Source: Litorilinea aerophila
GTDB taxonomy: Bacteria; Chloroflexota; Anaerolineae; Caldilineales; Caldilineaceae
NCBI GenBank assembly: GCA_945905745.1
Contig: CAMDQF010000032.1
Span: 1 to 33,066, forward strand
Length of the DNA stretch: 33,066 bases
Reading direction: 5' to 3'
Below are positions 30,415-33,066 of the stretch, in pieces (the first letter of the stretch is position 1; each line of letters starts with the position of its first letter). A program made the position numbers and the translations under genes. The notes under the pieces were generated by a model that was given only the letters and a program-made list of their open reading frames with translations, had not been told where the DNA came from and searched no databases.

Positions 30415-31440
30415 TTAGTTCCTTGTCTGCCATGCGGCAAGCTCCTGTTGTACATAGTCCAACTTCGACAACAGGTCGATCATCTCGTCTACACTGAGCA
30501 GCCCGGAATTGTCAGAATTATAATCGGTGAGTTGGCTAAGTTTAGCGTCCCCCTCTGTGTAATAGCGGTCGTAGTTCAGATCCCGAGCGTCCGCCCCAAT
30601 CCGATAATAGCCGCCCTGGTCCTCGGCCCGCAGCATTTCCTCCCTGGTCAAGAGGGTTTCGTAGGCCTTCTCGCCGTGGCGCGTGCCGATGATGCGGATG
30701 GGGTTGTGCGCATGAAAGACCTGCTTGAGAGCGTTGGCCAGAGTTTCGACCGTGGCCGAGGGTGCCTTCTGGACAAAAAGATCGCCGGACTGGGCATGCT
30801 CAAAGGCGTAGAGCACTAGATCCACGGCATCCTCAATGCTCATCATGAAACGGGTCATGGCGGGGTCCGTGAGGGTGAGGGCTTTGCCGGCCTTGATCTG
30901 GTCAATGAAGAGCGGGATAACCGATCCCCGGGAGGCCATGACATTGCCATATCGGGTGATAGAGATGGTGCAGCCCCGGTGCGCGGCCACCCGGGACTTA
31001 GCCACGGCCAGCTTTTCCATCATGGCCTTGGAGATGCCCATGGCGTTGATGGGATAGGCGGCCTTGTCCGTGCTCAGCACCACCACGCTCTTGACCCCGG
31101 CCGCCACCGCCGCATTCATCACATTTTCTGTGCCGATGGCATTGGTGAGCAGCGCCTCCATGGGATAGAACTCGCAGGAGGGCACCTGCTTGAGGGCGGC
31201 GGCGTGGAAGACAAAGTCCACACCGGTCATGGCATCCAGCAAACTTTCGGGCCGACGCACATCGCCGATATAAAACTTGAGCTTGGGGTTGTTGTAGGCC
31301 AAGCGCATGTCGTGCTGCTTTTTTTCGTCGCGCGAGAAGATGCGAATCTCGGCGATATCGGTGTCAAGAAAACGATTGAGCACGGCGTTGCCGAAGGTAC
31401 CGGTGCCGCCGGTGATTAGAACTGTTTTGTTTGAAAACAT
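30415..31440 (-). CDS. capE: CapE/FnlA-like UDP-GlcNAc 4,6-dehydratase/5-epimerase
   Basis: The 341-residue protein begins MFSNKTVLITGGTGTFGNAVL, an NAD(P)-binding SDR start. It includes FSRDEKKQHDMRLAYNNPKLKFYIGDVRRPESLL, FHAAALKQVPSCEFYP, STDKAAYPINAMGISKAMMEKL (about 125-146) with the Met-x-x-x-Lys variant of the SDR site, RYGNVMASRGSV, and GTRHGEKAYETLL. This is the CapE/FlaA1-soluble group that makes the 4-keto-6-deoxy intermediate for UDP-L-FucNAc. Length fits CapE. The ATG at 31440 is preferred to a TTG at 31470 that lacks a conserved match. It is the first gene of the cap block after a 119-base AT-rich gap. Confidence 0.9.
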   Translation of the reverse strand: MFSNKTVLITGGTGTFGNAVLNRFLDTDIAEIRIFSRDEKKQHDMRLAYNNPKLKFYIGDVRRPESLLDAMTGVDFVFHAAALKQVPSCEFYPMEALLTNAIGTENVMNAAVAAGVKSVVVLSTDKAAYPINAMGISKAMMEKLAVAKSRVAAHRGCTISITRYGNVMASRGSVIPLFIDQIKAGKALTLTDPAMTRFMMSIEDAVDLVLYAFEHAQSGDLFVQKAPSATVETLANALKQVFHAHNPIRIIGTRHGEKAYETLLTREEMLRAEDQGGYYRIGADARDLNYDRYYTEGDAKLSQLTDYNSDNSGLLSVDEMIDLLSKLDYVQQELAAWQTRN

Positions 31441-31559
31441 GGCTTGGTTCTCTGTTTTAAGTAGTTCCAAGAAAATTTTTAGATTTAGACGGGCTTTATT
31501 TGCGTCACTTCTGACCTGAATTCCCCGAAATCTATTTCTAAAAATTTATTTGACTTCAC
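31441..31559 (-). promoter_or_regulatory. AT-rich gap before capE, probable promoter/terminator region
   Basis: This 119-base gap is clearly richer in A and T than its neighbours and separates the WbuZ-like and CapE genes. It holds an inverted pair (AAATTTTTAGA and TCTAAAAATTT) at about 31473 and 31538. It may end the amidotransferase block and start the cap block. No confident -35/-10 was placed. Confidence 0.35.
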
Positions 31560-32342
31560 TTATCGCACGCTCATCCCATTAGAACAAAGGGCATCCTTTT
31601 CGCTGCGATTCGGATAATTAATCAGCACAGCGCGATACTTTCCCTTAAAGACAAAAAGACTGCCTGCGGCAGCTCCAACAATCCCGTAGCGACGGATCAA
31701 CCCCTCAATATCTGCTAGAGAGCCTGCGCCACCAAGCACAGAAAGCGGTAGGCTTACCACATCACGAACTTGATCAACAAGGTCCAGGTCATAACCCTTC
31801 ATCTCACCGTCATGATCAATGGCGTTGACCAGAATTTCACCTGCACCTAAGGCTTCAGCACGTTGGGCAAACTCAACCGGATGGAGTCCCGTTTTACGTG
31901 TGCCGTTATGGGTAAAAATCTCATAACGGCGAGAAATACCAATCTTCTTAACATCCATAACAACGACTATGCTCTGGTTGCCCACTCGCCTGGCGGACTC
32001 GGAAATCAGCTCAGGAGTGTAGATGGCGGCACTGCTGACCCCAACTTTTTCAACACCGAGGCTAATGATCCGCTCGACTTGCTCCGGCGTCTTCACACCC
32101 CCTACATAGCAGAGTGGCATACGGCACTCCGCGGCAAGATTACGGATCATGTTGTAGTCCGGCTCTCGGTTATGCGCTGTTGCATCAATGTCGGCAACGA
32201 TCAGTTCATCGACTTCTTTTTCGTTGAAAATCCGAACAGCATTGATGGGGTCTCCGACATACTTTGGGTTGTCGAAGCGCACCGTTTTGACAAGACCGCT
32301 GTTCTTGACCAGCAAACAGGGAATAATTCTTGGGCGCAGCAT
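31560..32342 (-). CDS. WbuZ-like HisF paralogue (sugar amidination-linked)
   Basis: The 260-residue TIM-barrel protein looks like HisF. It starts LRPRIIPCLLVKNSGLVKTVRF; in true HisF the matching phrase is IPCLDV, so the first catalytic Asp is replaced by Leu. The second Asp is kept (VVVMDVKK), and phosphate-loop pieces such as YVGGVK, LVNAIDHDG and LSVLGGAGS remain. Loss of Asp11 with these features is typical of the WbuZ group, which works with a HisH-like glutaminase to feed ammonia to a sugar amidotransferase, not in histidine synthesis. It starts 3 bases after the HisH-like gene and follows it in one operon. Confidence 0.8.
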   Translation of the reverse strand: MLRPRIIPCLLVKNSGLVKTVRFDNPKYVGDPINAVRIFNEKEVDELIVADIDATAHNREPDYNMIRNLAAECRMPLCYVGGVKTPEQVERIISLGVEKVGVSSAAIYTPELISESARRVGNQSIVVVMDVKKIGISRRYEIFTHNGTRKTGLHPVEFAQRAEALGAGEILVNAIDHDGEMKGYDLDLVDQVRDVVSLPLSVLGGAGSLADIEGLIRRYGIVGAAAGSLFVFKGKYRAVLINYPNRSEKDALCSNGMSVR

Positions 32343-32345
32343 GGC

Positions 32346-32957
32346 TCAGATCTCCGCGAAGTTCTTCAGGAGCTGAATACCCCAATGGTGGCTTTTCTCG
32401 GGGTGAAACTGAGTGCCAAACACATGGCCCGCACGTACCGAAGAAGCGAACACGCCGTTGTAGTCGGTTGTGGCGAGGATCTGCTCACTGTTGTCCGGCA
32501 AGAAATAGTAGGAGTGCAGAAAATAGAACCTGGGTTCCTCCATGCTGCAAAACAGGCTGTCTATTGCGCGCGGCGCAGCATCATTCCAACCCATGTGAGG
32601 CAAATGGGTCTTCTGCGTGAACCCGTTTTCGTCAAATCGCCTAACCTCGGCAGGGATCCAGCCAAGGCCAGGTAACCGTCCTTCCTCACTACGCCGAGCC
32701 AGCATTTGCATGCCCACGCAGACCCCGAGCACAGGGCGCTTCTTGCCCAGCACCAGCTCGTCAAGCGCATCCCGCATGCCTGAGGCGTTCAGTCGTTCCA
32801 TCGCCCAGTCGAAAGAGCCGACACCGGGCAAGATAATGCGTTTTGCATCAGCAAGCTCGCCAGCAGTGCGAATTGCCATAGCAGGAATATTGAGACTTTT
32901 GTAAATATTGAGGAATGCTTGGATATTGCCAAGCCCGTAATCAACCACACCTATCAT
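32346..32957 (-). CDS. HisH-like glutamine amidotransferase
   Basis: The 203-residue protein is a class I glutaminase. It begins MIGVVDYGLGNIQAF and has GVCVGMQMLARRSEEG (about 78-92) with the nucleophile Cys, and GTQFHPEKSHHWG near the C-terminus with the His and Glu of the triad. The oxyanion and interface strands are intact. It would release ammonia from glutamine and pass it through the WbuZ barrel. Its ATG overlaps the TGA of the preceding partial gene (ATGA), and the WbuZ-like start lies 3 bases after its stop. This context points to sugar amidination and not to the histidine pathway. A longer in-frame start (33041) would lie within that preceding gene. Confidence 0.85.
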   Translation of the reverse strand: MIGVVDYGLGNIQAFLNIYKSLNIPAMAIRTAGELADAKRIILPGVGSFDWAMERLNASGMRDALDELVLGKKRPVLGVCVGMQMLARRSEEGRLPGLGWIPAEVRRFDENGFTQKTHLPHMGWNDAAPRAIDSLFCSMEEPRFYFLHSYYFLPDNSEQILATTDYNGVFASSVRAGHVFGTQFHPEKSHHWGIQLLKNFAEI

Positions 32958-33066
32958 CGCACACCACCTCGATCGATACCTAATGCCGTCAAGATTCTGG
33001 TGCCAATGCCAAGAATGCTTTGTTGATTGCGGTAGTCCCAATAAAACTTCTTTGGCATCGCAAGAT
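32954..33066 (-). CDS. C-terminal end of a probable N-acetyl sugar amidotransferase (WbuX/WbpG type)
   Basis: The last 36 codons of a minus-strand frame run in from the right edge and end in TGA at 32954. The C-terminus reads PKKFYWDYRNQQSILGIGTRIL, which fits the conserved tail of WbuX/WbpG/PseA-like sugar amidotransferases. It overlaps the HisH-like start by ATGA. These enzymes convert a carboxyl- or acetamido-sugar to an amide or amidine using ammonia from the HisH/WbuZ pair. Only the end is seen, so the call rests on context and this short tail. Confidence 0.6.
   Translation of the reverse strand, partial: LAMPKKFYWDYRNQQSILGIGTRILTALGIDRGGVR

Noticed and set aside
31560-32957. HisH/HisF as histidine biosynthesis genes
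   Set aside because: The HisF-like protein lacks the first catalytic Asp and the pair is coupled to an amidotransferase tail in a glycan operon.

Overview
The window looks like a chromosomal segment of a GC-rich, non-proteobacterial environmental bacterium. Gene content, the abundance of intergenic palindromes and heptamer repeats, and the mix of clustered glycan genes fit a Chloroflexota member (Anaerolineae/Caldilineae type). This is inference only, as no search was run and no rRNA marker is present. No tRNA, rRNA or CRISPR array was seen.

Left part (1-15049) is a loose set of metabolic genes. On the minus strand are a MATE exporter (cut by the window edge), an amidohydrolase-2 family TIM-barrel enzyme and a hexose-6-phosphate mutarotase. 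On the plus strand are a lipoprotein, a DUF4160/DUF2442 pair that may be a toxin-antitoxin module, a two-subunit class I fumarase/tartrate dehydratase, a luciferase-like flavin oxidoreductase, a mutarotase-like protein, a two-domain VOC dioxygenase, a VIT1-type metal transporter, a BNR_4 propeller protein (possible polysaccharide lyase) and an unrecognised 584-residue protein. Several gaps carry heptanucleotide tandem repeats or long hairpins.

Middle (15050-17057) holds about 500 bp of palindromic repeats, then a plus-strand O-antigen ligase/polymerase-like membrane protein with an extended -10 promoter, facing a convergent block of hairpins.

Right part (17058-33066) is a minus-strand surface-glycan locus. 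Read in transcription order it holds: the end of a probable N-acetyl-sugar amidotransferase; HisH-like and WbuZ/HisF-like subunits; CapE, CapF and CapG (UDP-L-FucNAc synthesis); a WbuB-like glycosyltransferase; a PglC-like phosphoglycosyl transferase; HicB/HicA; an unknown small protein; PglD-like acetyltransferase; YdcF-like protein; PglE-like aminotransferase; a decayed stretch; and a PglF/FlaA1-type 4,6-dehydratase. Together these predict a lipid-linked glycan started with a bacillosamine-type sugar, extended with L-FucNAc, with a possible amidine modification.

The decayed stretch (about 19.1-22.8 kb) is the most unusual region. It contains a truncated second aminotransferase interrupted by a 168-bp MITE-like element with a 7-bp target duplication and by a short CTTCGACAAGCTCAG-type repeat, a third aminotransferase scrap, a frameshifted WecA/MraY-type fragment, a VapBC module and dispersed inverted repeats.
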